64,000 nucleotides of DNA from Breviolum minutum Mf 1.05b.01 (taxonomy: Eukaryota; Sar; Dinophyceae; Suessiales; Symbiodiniaceae), in the NCBI GenBank assembly GCA_000507305.1, contig DF240777.1, positions 121,803 through 185,802 of the forward strand, written 5' to 3'. Below the pieces are notes generated by a model, which had not been told where the DNA came from, made no database searches, and worked only from the letters and a program-made list of their open reading frames with translations. The translations under genes and the position numbers were made by a program. Shown here piece by piece: positions 26,101 through 37,468 of the stretch (positions are counted from its first letter, which is position 1; the number at the start of each line of letters is the position of its first letter).

Positions 26101-28560
26101 AAGTCCAGGCTTTGGAGGATGGTGATCTCAGTGTTGAGGCTCGCATCGAGCTGGGAACCCCAAAGATTCCGATGGCCGAAACGTCACTCGTTTCACGCCA
26201 TTTGGTTCAGCTTGGTGGAGTTTTTCTATCAAAAAACATTTCACCATATTTTAAAGTTTGACGGTTTTGGTGTTGTCATTCATGGTTTGCCCAGAGGTTG
26301 GAATTTTGCATGACTTAAGACTTAGGGGTTGATCTAAGTCTTTGTTGCTTAAACATTCCAGAACCCCAACCACTGGCACATACCTCACCCCAAACTACCA
26401 AACTACCAAACTAAATGACATGATGCAGGATTTCCAATATGGATTTCCTATGGATTTCCTATATATATATACAATATATCCTATGGATTTCCTATTCATA
26501 AATCCTCATATTTCACAACTGGTTTTGGTATCATCCAAGGCAGGGTGAGACCCTGATGCAGAATGGTCAACGCTTGGCCAAGAGCGGCAAACTCGGGGAG
26601 GACCCGTTGGACCCGGTCCCAACGGACGGGGATGAAACGTTGGTGTAGCGATTGGTGTAGCGATTGGTGGCGGGTGCTGAAATGACATCTCTGTAGTGGT
26701 TGCAGACTAGTTACTAAATTTACATTTGGTGTTGAAATGGGTGTTGAGAGAATGTGAGAATGTGAGAATGATCTGAGGGGTACCAAATTGGGATACTGTA
26801 GCAGTCTGATTGAACAACAACTCAAGAGTATCTGCCGTACCTGGGATTTTCTCCGAGTTAGTCTTTTGCTGCATAAATTATAGCTTTTGATTGCTAGTAG
26901 CTCATTTTGTTGGGGTACTAATCCCAAGGATCTGAGACCATAATCCCAAGGATCTGAGACCATGTCCCGAATGAAGCTGCTTTTGATGATGTCAATTCGT
27001 CCGGATCTTTCGATGAGCTCATTCGATTGCTTGAGCGTGCGTAGGCTTACGACAAGTATTGCGAAGGGTTGAAACTCTTGCTTCAGGCCGGCCGGTGGTT
27101 GAAATTCACCCCCTCTAAGTCTAAGTCTAAGAGTCTAAGTAGCACAAGTCTTCATTTAGAACTGGCAATTGACCTGTTTGAAGAGACATCAGTGCAGCGA
27201 TGAAGTGACCTTTGCCACCAAAGAACAAACCTTCCACATCTCATTGTGGAACAGGTGATGCCTCAGTTGCGAGAGGACCGAGCTCAACACTTTTGGTATG
27301 TGCAATTGTGTGGTGCACAATTTGGGGGCTGGTTGTTTTCATCTGAAATGCTTGGTAGGAAGATGCTCAAGCATCCCGACTACGATCCAAAGTGAGTGGA
27401 TACTTGGAGGAGGTGCCAATGGGGTGCCAAGTTGCCAAGACAGGAGTTTCATTATGTGAGCTGAGGCGGAGCGCCTCAAAGAACGTCGAGATAGTAGGAG
27501 TCCCCAGTGCAGCTGTGGAATTTAAAGAGGATACCCAAACAACTTTGCTGCAATGATAGTCGAAGTGTTGTTGAAACGCAAGCCTACAAGCTTGCACCCA
27601 TAGAGACATTGACTTTTGAATTCCTTTGACTGCTTTCAGTGTGAATTTACGTGAAGATGACGCCATAAAGGTGGGGGTTCATGTGCTCCTGAAGAAAATG
27701 GGCAGGCCTGTGGCTGTGGTCTTGTGCAATCAAACATTCTGTAGATCCATCTTTCGAAGATTACTGGAGACAGCATTCTAAGGTGAAACATGGTGAAAAC
27801 ATAGTTGCATTTCCATAATCATTCAGATCACGTCTTCATACCATGGTGATGGATAGCGATGGCAGGGCTCTCGCCGCCGGCGCCGCTCTGGTCGAGGTCT
27901 CCATCTGCCTAAATCCAACTGAAATTCTGGGGGTAGAAAGTTCTGATTGCACTGCTTTGAAGGTCCATATATGTTTTATATTTGTTCTGAGTCAGTTTAT
28001 GTTCATTTTCCTTCCGTTCTGTTTTCAAGGAGGAGCTGATGTGCCACCACCACCTCGAAGCCGGGCGGAGAGCCAAGGCTGCAACCTACCAGCAACCTGT
28101 TATAACCTGTTCCCTACACTTCCCAGAGCCATGTGGATGCCCAAAATTTGCTAAAATTCCGAATGACCGGCGTAGGTCAAAGCTATATAATTACTGTAAG
28201 TGCTAATTGTTGCCATGTTTTCCAGAGAATGACTCTAGAATCTCCCTGGCATTCAGGCTCCGAGCGAAGGCCGAGCTGAGCAGTTTGACACACTGAAAGT
28301 GCTCACTATATCCTGCTTTCATTGCGTTTGTTTTTCAGATTTTTCAGCCCCTATGAGAACGGGCTCAAGACTTGATCAAGCACTTGTTGTTGATTCTTGA
28401 CATGCCTTTGACAGTTTCAACCTCCATGATTCCCAGTTTCACTCATCGTTTCCTAATGTTTCCGAAAGAAGATTCAATGCCACAGGAGTCGTCGGCACTT
28501 CCACTTGCGTGCAGCTGCAGAGGTGGACCGTGAAGGCCATCAGACTTGCCATGATGTCTG
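23195..28560 (+). CDS. Unrecognised multi-exon gene
   Basis: A run of plus-strand blocks with coding composition and AG just upstream: ~23202-23280 (poly-Ala then PPPSTSAPYIGSVPKLN), ~23340-23412, ~23670-23770 (DSKLQDLIVKGEELVQRGQV), ~24067-24115 (DLKDRGDRDGAYVANSG), ~24650-24800 (LRFFDDQDGVQQAEFVGFMT), ~26093-26260 (AKVQALEDGDLSVEARIELG), 26546-26645 (LMQNGQRLAKSGKLGEDPLD), ~26957-27041 (FDDVNSSGSFDELIRLLERA), ~27045-27150 (YDKYCEGLKLLLQAGRWLKF), ~27205-27390 (NLPHLIVEQVMPQLREDRAQ), ~27640-27740 (EDDAIKVGVHVLLKKMGRPV), ~28030-28100 and ~28251-28320. The protein looks soluble, acidic and helical. No domain is recognised. It may be two genes; the 24.8-26.1 kb gap is the widest. Confidence 0.4.
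24810..26080. other. Long non-coding interval inside the unrecognised gene
   Basis: Open frames on both strands (for example 24919-25284 plus, 25062-25364 minus) lack clear coding character. An AT-rich TATATTATATATT patch lies at 26025-26055. It is probably one large intron or a boundary between two genes. Confidence 0.35.
26440..26500. repeat. GGATTTCCTAT direct repeats around a (TA)n core
   Basis: Four near-identical copies of an 11-12 base unit (ATGGATTTCCTA) flank an ATATATATATA run. Confidence 0.6.
26908..26962. repeat. 23-base tandem duplication
   Basis: The unit TAATCCCAAGGATCTGAGAC plus CA is present twice in direct succession just upstream of an exon. It looks like a recent local duplication. 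A GAGAATGT unit is repeated nearby at 26748-26770. Confidence 0.7.
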
Positions 28561-29054
28561 CTATCAACTCAAGATGTAAAAGGCTGCGTTGGCCGTTCCG
28601 CAACCATTTATGATCATTTATGCATTTTTGTGTTTAAGAGTGGATGTTCCCAGCCACAAACCCTGAATCCACGACATGAATCTGCTACAGCTCGCCGTTC
28701 GACGGAAGATAGATACAGTAATGAAATTATAGAGTGTGAACTGCGACGATTCTGCTGCATGACTCAAAAATACACCATCAACAACGCCAGTTTTGTTGCT
28801 GTGAACCTTTGACGCAGAATCTTAGGGAAACCAGATCACAGACGTTTTACATCGTTTTACAGCACCAAGTGGCCCAGGCGTCATGAGAGATGAGGGGTTG
28901 AAAGCAGTTGTAACTCTAGGAGCTTTAGATTATCAGCGTGGGTGCCATGCCCCAGTCACGACATGTTTGCTTCGACGGATTTGTCAATCCTTTGGGTCAC
29001 ATTTTCTCCAGGTGACTTTGACAAAAGTTTAATTAACTTTTTTTTTTCCTGTCG

Positions 29055-30400
29055 ATGGTAGCAAGGCCAGTCGCGTGTGTCCAACGTGTTTTTGGGATTT
29101 CCCATGACTGGGGACCCCAAGAACTCAGGCTTGCTGGACCTCTCTTCTCTGTCAGCGCTATGGTGCTGCTGTTGCGAAATGGCACAACTCTCAAAGAGTC
29201 AGGTGCTTTTTGTCAGCATAGTGGGAGTCCCACGCTCGGTGGAAAAGGGAATATTTCTAAAAATCTCTTTATGAACAAGGTGAAGACATAAAGAAATAGA
29301 TGAAATAGCAAATAGAAGTCACCCGGGACCCAAATCATGAGATATCATGAACCATCATGACCTCGTCGAGACGGGCAGGAGGCTGGTGATGCACTACGGC
29401 TTCGCTTGCAACCAGCTCGCCTTCAGGGTGCTAACTTGAGTTTGTTGAGCATGGCAAGAACGTTGGAGAAACCCACCTGCGTTTTTTTTTGGGAAACTTC
29501 TGAAAAACGAATCTTTCTTTCTTCATATTGTACAGCCTAAACTTAAGGTTTGGTATTTGTGGGGTATTTCAATTTCTTTGCTCTGTGATTCTGATTATAG
29601 ATGATATAACGTATGATATGTACTACATGACCATATTCATCTATATTCTAAATTGCCATAGTGAGTAGACATGCAATATGGTATGTGGTGTTGCCTTGCA
29701 TGCATTTTCCAACTTTCATTTTTGAAACACCCGACATCCCGTAGAAGCTGCATCCCAGGAAGCTTCGCTGCCACTTTCTGGATGCTGAGATGAAATTCAT
29801 GGATGTGGAATGTGAGTTAACATTTTCTTTCAACTTACTCGATCTCGATCTAGTCAGAAACTTTGCAAGGCATTTCTGTCCGCCAACAGTATGAAAGCCG
29901 TGAATGTTGTGTTGATGCATTCCAACTGATAAACACAAAAGAAGCAGGGATGACTATCAATTGAGCTATAAGAAACCCACTTGATGTGCGTCATGGCGGC
30001 TTTTGCTTTTGTGATTTTTGATGGTTGGGCTGTTTCAGTTGATGTGGAATTAAATGAGAAGTGCGAGTGCATTTTATTGGATTTTTTGTGCAGCAGCGCT
30101 TTGGACTGGAATCTTTGGACTGTTCTGCCAGATGAGCCAGGAGGCTAAAATGGGATTCAAAGTCATTTGCGCACAAGCAAAAGCAATTCAACAAACGCGT
30201 TGGCTAAAAGAGTGCAAGCACTTTGCATACGCATATTAAAGTGGTTACAGTGCATACAGGCATTCATTAGACACAATATTTGTGCAACATTCCTTTTGCG
30301 CCTTTTCAGTGAGAAATGCTTTTACCTTTCTCATGTATGTAGTATATGTATATATATACATATCAAAATAGTATTGTACGCATGTATATACTTGACTTAA

Positions 30401-30432
<32 letters not shown>

Positions 30433-33400
30433 GTATGTATGGATGGATGGATGGATGGATGTATGTATGGATGGATGGATGGATGGATGCATGGATGGAT
30501 GTATGTATGTATGTATGTATGTATGTATGTATGTATGTATGTATGTATGTATGTATGTATGTATGTATGTATGTATGTATGTATGTATGTATGTATGTAT
30601 GTATGTATGTTCCGTGGAACAAGGATGCCTGGAGCAGCGACTCTCAACAGCTGAATCTTAAGGCGAGAATAAGATTCCAGACATTGGCACATGCATTGAA
30701 CTTGAGTTATCTAAAGATGTTTTCGAACTGAAGAGTGTTTTGATCCGAGATGAAACAAAGCGAAGATCATGGCACCACCGTAGCTGTGCTGTTTAGCGAT
30801 GTTCTTTTCCCGGGACTAGGCAACCATAGGTGTAAATATGTTCGTATATCACGAGGTGATTTCTGGGGCCAATGGATGAATCCTCGAATCCTCACCTCAC
30901 CGCACTCCATAGGCGATATTTCAACTGCGCCAACGATTTCCAGAAGCGTTGCTTTGGCATCTGTTAAGCTGCTAAGGTTTGATCCCAGTAAACAGGGTTG
31001 GTCCTTAACCATGTTGTGGATGGGCGATTGACCAATCATCTAAAAAGTCCACCTTTTTTCTAAATTGGGTCTAGGGGAAAACCATGTCTTTAAGAAAATT
31101 TGATGAAAAAAACACTTCAACTTGGTGTGCACAAAACAAACAAATGGGGTTTATGGATGGTTTATGGGTGAAAAATCATTTTGGGTCCCCTTTTTGTTTT
31201 TGAGGCGGCTTTTTCTCTGGCAAACCAGCTTCCCTTCTGACACTTTGGAGCGACTAATGAAGCCATTGGCATCTGTCAGTGCGACACCTCCAGCAACGTT
31301 GAGGAGCTGCTGCCAAAGTTGCTACCTTTTGGAGAAATCGGATGACTCATTCTTGCCTTTTTGAAGCAATGTTTGGTGAAACATGGTGAAACCATGTCAG
31401 TTGGTGGTTGGAACAGTCTAAATTTTGAGGTGGACGGAGGGTAGTGAACCTGAAGAAGGATACGCGGCCTACATCACATGGATGGTCGTTCTTGGGTCAT
31501 AGCATGCCTTGTTGGGTTGCTGCGAAGTGTAGGAATGTCAAGCAATGTGTCCAGTGTCTATGTGATAGGTGAAACTTGCGTTAAAAGTGTTTATGTCTTG
31601 GTGTAAAAAACACTGGGTATATGTTGCATGCACAAAGAACATCCAAGAACATCAAGAAAGCTGGCCCGGCCTGGACGTTGACATATGCCATTCAGTTTTC
31701 GCACATGCTACATAGATTTTGCTCAGTATCCGACAAGGATGTCATGAACAACAACTCTTTCACCACAATTCGTTCGTACATTGTATATACTACATATTCT
31801 TTCACCACTCTTCCAATCACGACGATACTATGTATTTATATATTCATATATTTACATACATAGATCTATTCATTCGTGGTTTTGCAAGTACATTTTCTAC
31901 GTTCAGATGTTGCAGAGGAAGACTTTTCATTTATTTTTACAAAATCATGCAAAGTCCACAAACGCTGATCACTCAAGACACAAGAAGAAACCATAGCCCA
32001 AATAACTAGTTCTTTGTACTAAACACATCATAGGTACTGAACTGTTTTTTTCGAGCAAAGGTTTCTTGATGCAAAACATTTCGATGTCCAAGATTTTATG
32101 AAAAAGACATCCTACTGAAAAAGGTTCCCACACACACACACACACATAGTGCGTATATACAAAAAAATATCAACAGCAAGAGATGCTTTTATTGTGTGCT
32201 GCCTCCAGTTTGTTGTTGTTCAACAGGGTGTAATCTGACCAATTGAAGCGTCTTCACCTAAAGTTGTCTGCTGGCAGGATTGGCTCTGTGACCTTGACGT
32301 TGCACTTGCGTCTCTTCACAGTTTCGGAGGGGCCGGGGGTGAATCCGGCCATGGGGCGACCAGATTTGAGCTTGGAAATTTCAGATTCTGCAAGCTTTAG
32401 GGGTCAATACTTGTCAATCCTGGAGGAGAGTTTTTTCGATCCAAAACGGCCACATCGGCGCTTGTTGTCGGAGCCTGAGCATGTCATGTGTTTTTTTTTA
32501 TTGTGTGAATTGCAAACCAATCGTGAATACTTGGAGAATTGAGTTGTTTTTTCATGTTTTTTCCATCCAACCCCTGTCCCCAATTGGGTAGCTCACCTTC
32601 AGAGAGCATTGTGGATTCAGGCTGAAATTAGATCTTCAGCTACAGCAAGGCTCTACCTTGTGGCCTGCCGGTGCTCCTGGCCCGCATGGAGCCTATATGA
32701 CCCTGTGGGGTAAAACCTGAAGCTTTTAGTAGTTGAGAAACGAGTCAATTGCTTTTTGCCCAGGCCGGAGTCACGATATCTTTGTGGCGAAGGTCATAGA
32801 TGGGTGCCCTGGTTAAGAGATTTCAGATGTACTTGTCTAAATAAGAAGATAGACCCATAGACCATAGTTTAATCAGATAGACCCCCCATAGACCATAATT
32901 TTTTTTGTCAGTGCCTTAACTTTGCTTGTCGAACTTTGGGATTCTTTCAGGCATGTGTTTGTCGTGATGCAGATGGGGGTGCAGCTGGACTTCCAGAGCT
33001 TCCTCTTTTCTGCAGTTTAAAAGAATGACGCTCGGACCGTATTCAAGTCACAACAAGACACGAAAGATGCACCAGAAAGGTGTATCAAGGCAAGTTCATT
33101 TGTGAAGCATAAGGATAATAGATGATAATAGGATAGGTATTTTTGTTATCAAGCCATTCTCCCTGCGTATTATCCTTTTCTTTATTTGACCAGCAAAACA
33201 ATTAGCATGTAGCAGAGGTGTTTTCTTGTCCATCAATCTGCAACCCACGTTTTTCACAGGTTATTTGCGTCCAGCTTGGCGAGATCCACGAGTTTTGCTG
33301 CACAAGGAGCGACCTTTGGTGCACAGGCGAGTTGTATCTCAACGCTTCGTTGATTCGTTGTTCATCCCTGCCAATGATTCTTAAATAAGTCTAACTCTGT

Positions 33401-33720
33401 ATACAAGTATAAACATGCGCAACAATTTACTCTAGACATGTATGTACATGTATGTACATGTAAGTCCATATTGCTCTTTAAATCATGTAAGCTGTTGTCA
33501 TTTAATTATTGAATATGTAATTTACTTCATATTTACTTCACCTTTTCCCTTTTTTGCCTTCAATAATGGTTTTTCAGGTAACGACTTCAGCCTTTTCGGT
33601 GCAGGTGCCAAGAGCTGAACGGAGAAAATCTGCCATCCCTGAGCCCTTTGCGTGTTGTGTTAGCGGTATACCGCGCTGATGACGATGAAGGGCCTGACGA
33701 GTCCTGATGCGACGCAGGAC
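29055..33720 (+). CDS. Unrecognised multi-exon gene
   Basis: Blocks with coding composition: ~29100-29235, ~29366-29440 ([20 protein letters not shown]), ~32380-32490 ([20 protein letters not shown]), ~32586-32712 ([20 protein letters not shown] followed by [19 protein letters not shown]), ~33261-33385 ([42 protein letters not shown]) and ~33603-33708 ([36 protein letters not shown]). The last two are the most convincing, with basic/aromatic content and open frames bounded by AG. Between 29.5 and 32.2 kb almost nothing is coding. This may be two genes. No family is recognised. Confidence 0.3.
29640..30340. other. Non-coding interval
   Basis: Only short scattered open frames on both strands, such as 29648-29938 minus. 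No splice-bounded coding block is seen. Confidence 0.3.
30340..30612. repeat. Large (TA)n-(GTAT)n-(GGAT)n microsatellite
   Basis: TATATA sequence from ~30340, (TA)n to 30420, then ATGT units, ATGG units, ATGT, ATGG again and a long uninterrupted ATGT run to 30610. The tetranucleotide part is about 190 bases. Open frames here on both strands (Met-Tyr-Val-Cys and Ile-His-Thr-Tyr repeats) are artefacts of the 4-base period and are not genes. Confidence 0.95.
30620..32240. other. Mostly non-coding stretch
   Basis: Weak open frames at 30750-31031 (both strands) and 31122-31364 lack splice-bounded structure. A TATATT/ATACAT-rich patch lies at 31780-31865 and a short (CA)n run at 32130-32147. Confidence 0.35.
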
Positions 33721-33979
33721 CTAAACCAACTGCTTTTTTTTGAATATATCGGATATATCGCTTGTAGTGAAAAAAATCAACCAAGTACCATGGCAGTAGA
33801 ATTAGAAGTCTACAAGACTTTGATAATTCGCACACCAGGAAACAGCGGTTACAAGTAGTTGGAATATCTACTATACTCACTCTGTTCTGCAGAGATTGAA
33901 AAACAACCTATCACCATTTTGTTTGGTTTTCATGACAATGGGTTGCTCGACTTGCTTGACAAACGTTGGTAAAAATCCA

Positions 33980-36190
33980 ACGATGCAAGGGTTTGATACT
34001 GTAGTGGCAGCTTGCCCTCAGACGACTCTTTGGCGGTCAAGCCAGCAAGCTGAGCACGAGGGAAGTCGAGTCGAAAAAGAGTCGATTCAAGGAATTCCAC
34101 GACATGCAAGAGACGATGTATATATATATATACAGTATATATATATATAGATCACTGTAGCTCTCTGTTTCTTGCATGCCTCCACTGCCGAGCATCTTCT
34201 TTGTCTGTTGATAGGGCAACGGGTTCTATCATAATTTTGTTGCCCTAGTCCACCATGAAGTCCAGTGAAATATTATGAAGTATCATTAAACTCACCATGC
34301 TAGTCGTTTTGCAAGAGATTTAAATCACTTCTGTGCAGGCTTGAGGAGTGTGGCATGCCCGGCACAAGTTGCAATTGAAGCTTCAACGATAGTCATTGAT
34401 TGCACAGAGACATTTGTTTGTTTCGTTGTCTAACACAATTGCATAAAATGCTGCTTGGGTATAGTCTAATGATGTCAAATGTGGAACGATGGACAAGGTG
34501 TACAGTAGTCCTTTAGAATATATGTATATATTTCGTATGTCGTATATATATATATATATCGACATTTCTTTCAATTCTTCCGATTTGCCAGGGCCGAAAC
34601 GGACGCTCGCCACGTGCCTCGGCGGGTGGTTCACCGCCGCCGCCACCTGGAGATTGGCGAGGACGGAGCAAGGAGTCGCCAGCACTCCGTAAGGAGCCAC
34701 CACCACCACCGTAGTGACCTCAGCGATTGAAAGGGATTTTGTCGTAAAAAAGAATCGAATTGGCTACTATTTATAGATGAATCATAGATGAATCATAGAT
34801 AGATTGATTAATCAGAGATTACTTTGAGTGGATGTATACCAATCCTCAGAAAAGCAGAAAGCTTCTTAAGAGTTTTGTGTATCGCCGAGGCGTTCACGGA
34901 GGCTCTGGTTGTTTTGTTTTCAGGTTGCGTTTTCACTGAAAAAAACCAGTGGCAAAAAACAGTGGTCATTAAATTACCTATTTTCGGGGGATCAAACAAA
35001 TGCAAATATATAATATATATATGTTAGTTTTGAGGGATTTCTATTGTAATAGTGCATTGTTTGGGTTGGTCATACATTGAACCCTAAAAAATGATCGGCC
35101 TGAAGTCTGACAGGCGTTGTTCTCGAAGTAGATCACGAGATGCAACTTGCCGTGAGAACACTGAGGTTGATGTTTTTGAAATATGTGGCGATTGGGGCAA
35201 CCCACTATACGTATTGTAAACGGAATTGTATGATTGGAATTGTATGATCTCACTTTTACACAAGTCTGTTTTATTACTGGAGCCGTCTTATTTGGAAATT
35301 TGGATTCATTGAATATTCAGGGAGAGAGGAGCCGAAATTTGTGTTGCAAACCATGATGCGGATGAAAAGAATTACATACAGATACTACTCTATGAAGAAT
35401 CGTTGAAGAGCAGGCTGCCTGCTAACAAAGGAGATGTTTTTTGAGATTGCATGTCACAGGGACAGAGAAACACTTGGAATGGGCAATCGTGGTGAACACC
35501 TTGTCAGAGCCACTACATGTGGGTCGCGGATGGTCGCGGGTATTTTGATGGGCTTTTCACCCACCCTTTTTCCTAAGGAAGACCGACGCCCCCGAGATGT
35601 TGGGGCAACTCAATTTCGTTTTAACAAAGTCATTTTGAAGTGCTGCAGTTGGGTCACTGTGTTGAGATTGAGTGATGAAGTGTCGTACTACAATGGTCAC
35701 TGTGAATGCAGTGTTTCCGTGAATTGAGGACATGTGTCGCCCCAAGAGCGCAGGGATGCCTCTCTTACGACCAAAAAGTGCTGCAAAGCCTGGTGCACGC
35801 TACTAACAGCGAACAGTGCCGGCATGGGAGTGGCACGATTTCTACGAAAAGACATCTAAGGGCTGTGCAGTGGATAATATTTGCATATATTTGCATAAAA
35901 GCTTTAAGAAAGCTGTCGGATTTATTAATTTTCTGGACAAAGTTGGAGGTACTGGCATACCATACATGTTTACTGTACATGTACATATGCATACAATGTA
36001 CGTACATATTGTTTTTGTTGATAAGACAGGCTACCCTAAATTACTAGCTTGCAAGACATGGCAAGAGACATTAAAGAAAACTTCACCATCGGAATGTGCT
36101 GCAACAACGCCGGCGTGTTTGACTGTGACAGTGGTTTGATGCTCACCAGCCACGAGACTGGATGGATCTCGTGGGATCTGTGTAGTCGCC
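33980..36190 (+). CDS. Unrecognised multi-exon gene with Pro/Ser/Arg-rich segment
   Basis: Blocks: ~34024-34120 (FGGQASKLSTREVESKKSRF then KEFHDMQETM), ~34340-34370 (RLEECGMPGTS), 34591-34710 (GRNGRSPRASAGGSPPPPPG, RSKESPALRKEPPPPP, ending at a GT donor after ACCACC), ~35328-35440 (EICVANHDADEKNYIQILLY, EESLKSRLPANKGDVF), ~35735-35850 (RRDASLTTKKCCKAWCTLL) and 36058-~36180 (MARDIKENFTIGMCCNNAGV, CDSGLMLTSHETGWISWDLC). The Pro/Ser/Arg-rich exon would be disordered. The last block is Cys-containing and well open. No domain is recognised. The block order is taken from position only, so the joins are unproven, and the 3' end may reach 36.4 kb. Confidence 0.35.
34118..34152. repeat. (TA)n microsatellite
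   Basis: Two TATATA runs separated by CAG, directly after an exon-like block. Similar runs lie at 34537-34559 and 35008-35022. Confidence 0.75.
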
Positions 36191-37468
36191 GTTGTAGTTC
36201 GTGCTGGCCTTGACCAAGTTGCCAGGTTGGAGATGAAAAAGATAGCTGTGGGTGGAATGGTTGCATGACTAGTGGATTTGTGAAAAGATGTTTCCAGAGA
36301 CATGGGACTCAGCCTTGGAATCTGATTTTGCGTGCAAGGTTCGGGAAAACACGCATATTAAACATATCTCGCTGGCATCCACGCAGTTCCCGTTAAAGGA
36401 CTTTTCAAGGTACACCTTCGTTACTGGGGGGTTGCTGTGGATGTGCCACCTTGTTGGAGGCATGAGTCAAGACACAGGGTAGGTTTTTGGTTCCCTTCAT
36501 TGGTTTTTGTGTGTCATCTCCATGTTCTGAATACTGCACCTTGGCTCCAGTGAAAAGGGTAATACTGTATTTATTCTCTAAGTTGTCAGACAGTAGCAAC
36601 AGATTGTGTGACGGGACTTGAAACGTAGCCTGTCCATCCAGAATCGCCAGCTTCATCACTCCAACTCTCACAAAGCAGACTCAAAGCATTGCAAAACCTT
36701 GGCACCTTTCACAGGGGGTGTAGTAAAAATACAAGATTCTTATCATTTGCACTAGGACCAACTGCTGCGTAGTGTTGAGGATTAGCTGTGCGAGCCCTTG
36801 ACAGCAACCTCTGCTAGAAGGCACCTTGTCAGAAAGTACCTCTAGTTCCTTCAGTCTGTTTGCTGTCAGTTTCAAATACAGCAATGACAAGCCCTTTGGT
36901 GTAATGAGAAAGCAGAGAATACACTATTGACCATATTCACCGGTCACCAGTTGATTCGAAGTTGATTCGAATTTGTGACTCTGTATCCAAATTTGGGGTT
37001 TGGTAGCGAGCATAAGTTTCCCACCTGAGACTTCTTAGAGCAATTGGAAAAGGCATGGGATTGTGACATGTTGTAGATTTCAATGTGACCTTCTGCTATC
37101 AACCGATGGAATGGACTCAGGATAGCCCGACGCCTGAGACAGCTCCAGCATGGGGCGAGGTGCCCTCATGATGGAAGCAGGTTGAACCATGACTTGACGA
37201 TTGGTTTTTCGTTGCATTGAGGATTCACAACACAGATATCGGATGATATCGGCTAAGCATCGTATTCAGAGTTTTACGAGCTCAAGACGCGACGACAACT
37301 TCCATGTTTTTTGACTTGCCTTTTGCAGTTCTACGGTGCACAGTACAGATTCAGTTTGGTGCACCGAACGTCTTTTGAACATGTCCTTTCCGTCTCAATG
37401 TAGCACGAAAGGCAAGCACAGTTTACCTCCTTCCAAGTGGTCCAGTGAGGTCCGGTGAGGGACGCTGC
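36190..37468. other. Interval upstream of the cyclophilin gene
   Basis: No firm exon. A plus-strand frame near 36300-36470 reads partly like coding sequence, but its ends are unsupported. The intergenic region and any 5' exon of the cyclophilin gene must lie here. No promoter element is recognisable. Confidence 0.3.

Noticed and set aside
30245..30731. Long frames of Met-Tyr-Val-Cys (plus) and Ile-His-Thr-Tyr (minus) repeats
   Set aside because: They are forced by the 4-base period of the ATGT/ATGG microsatellite; all frames stay open together.
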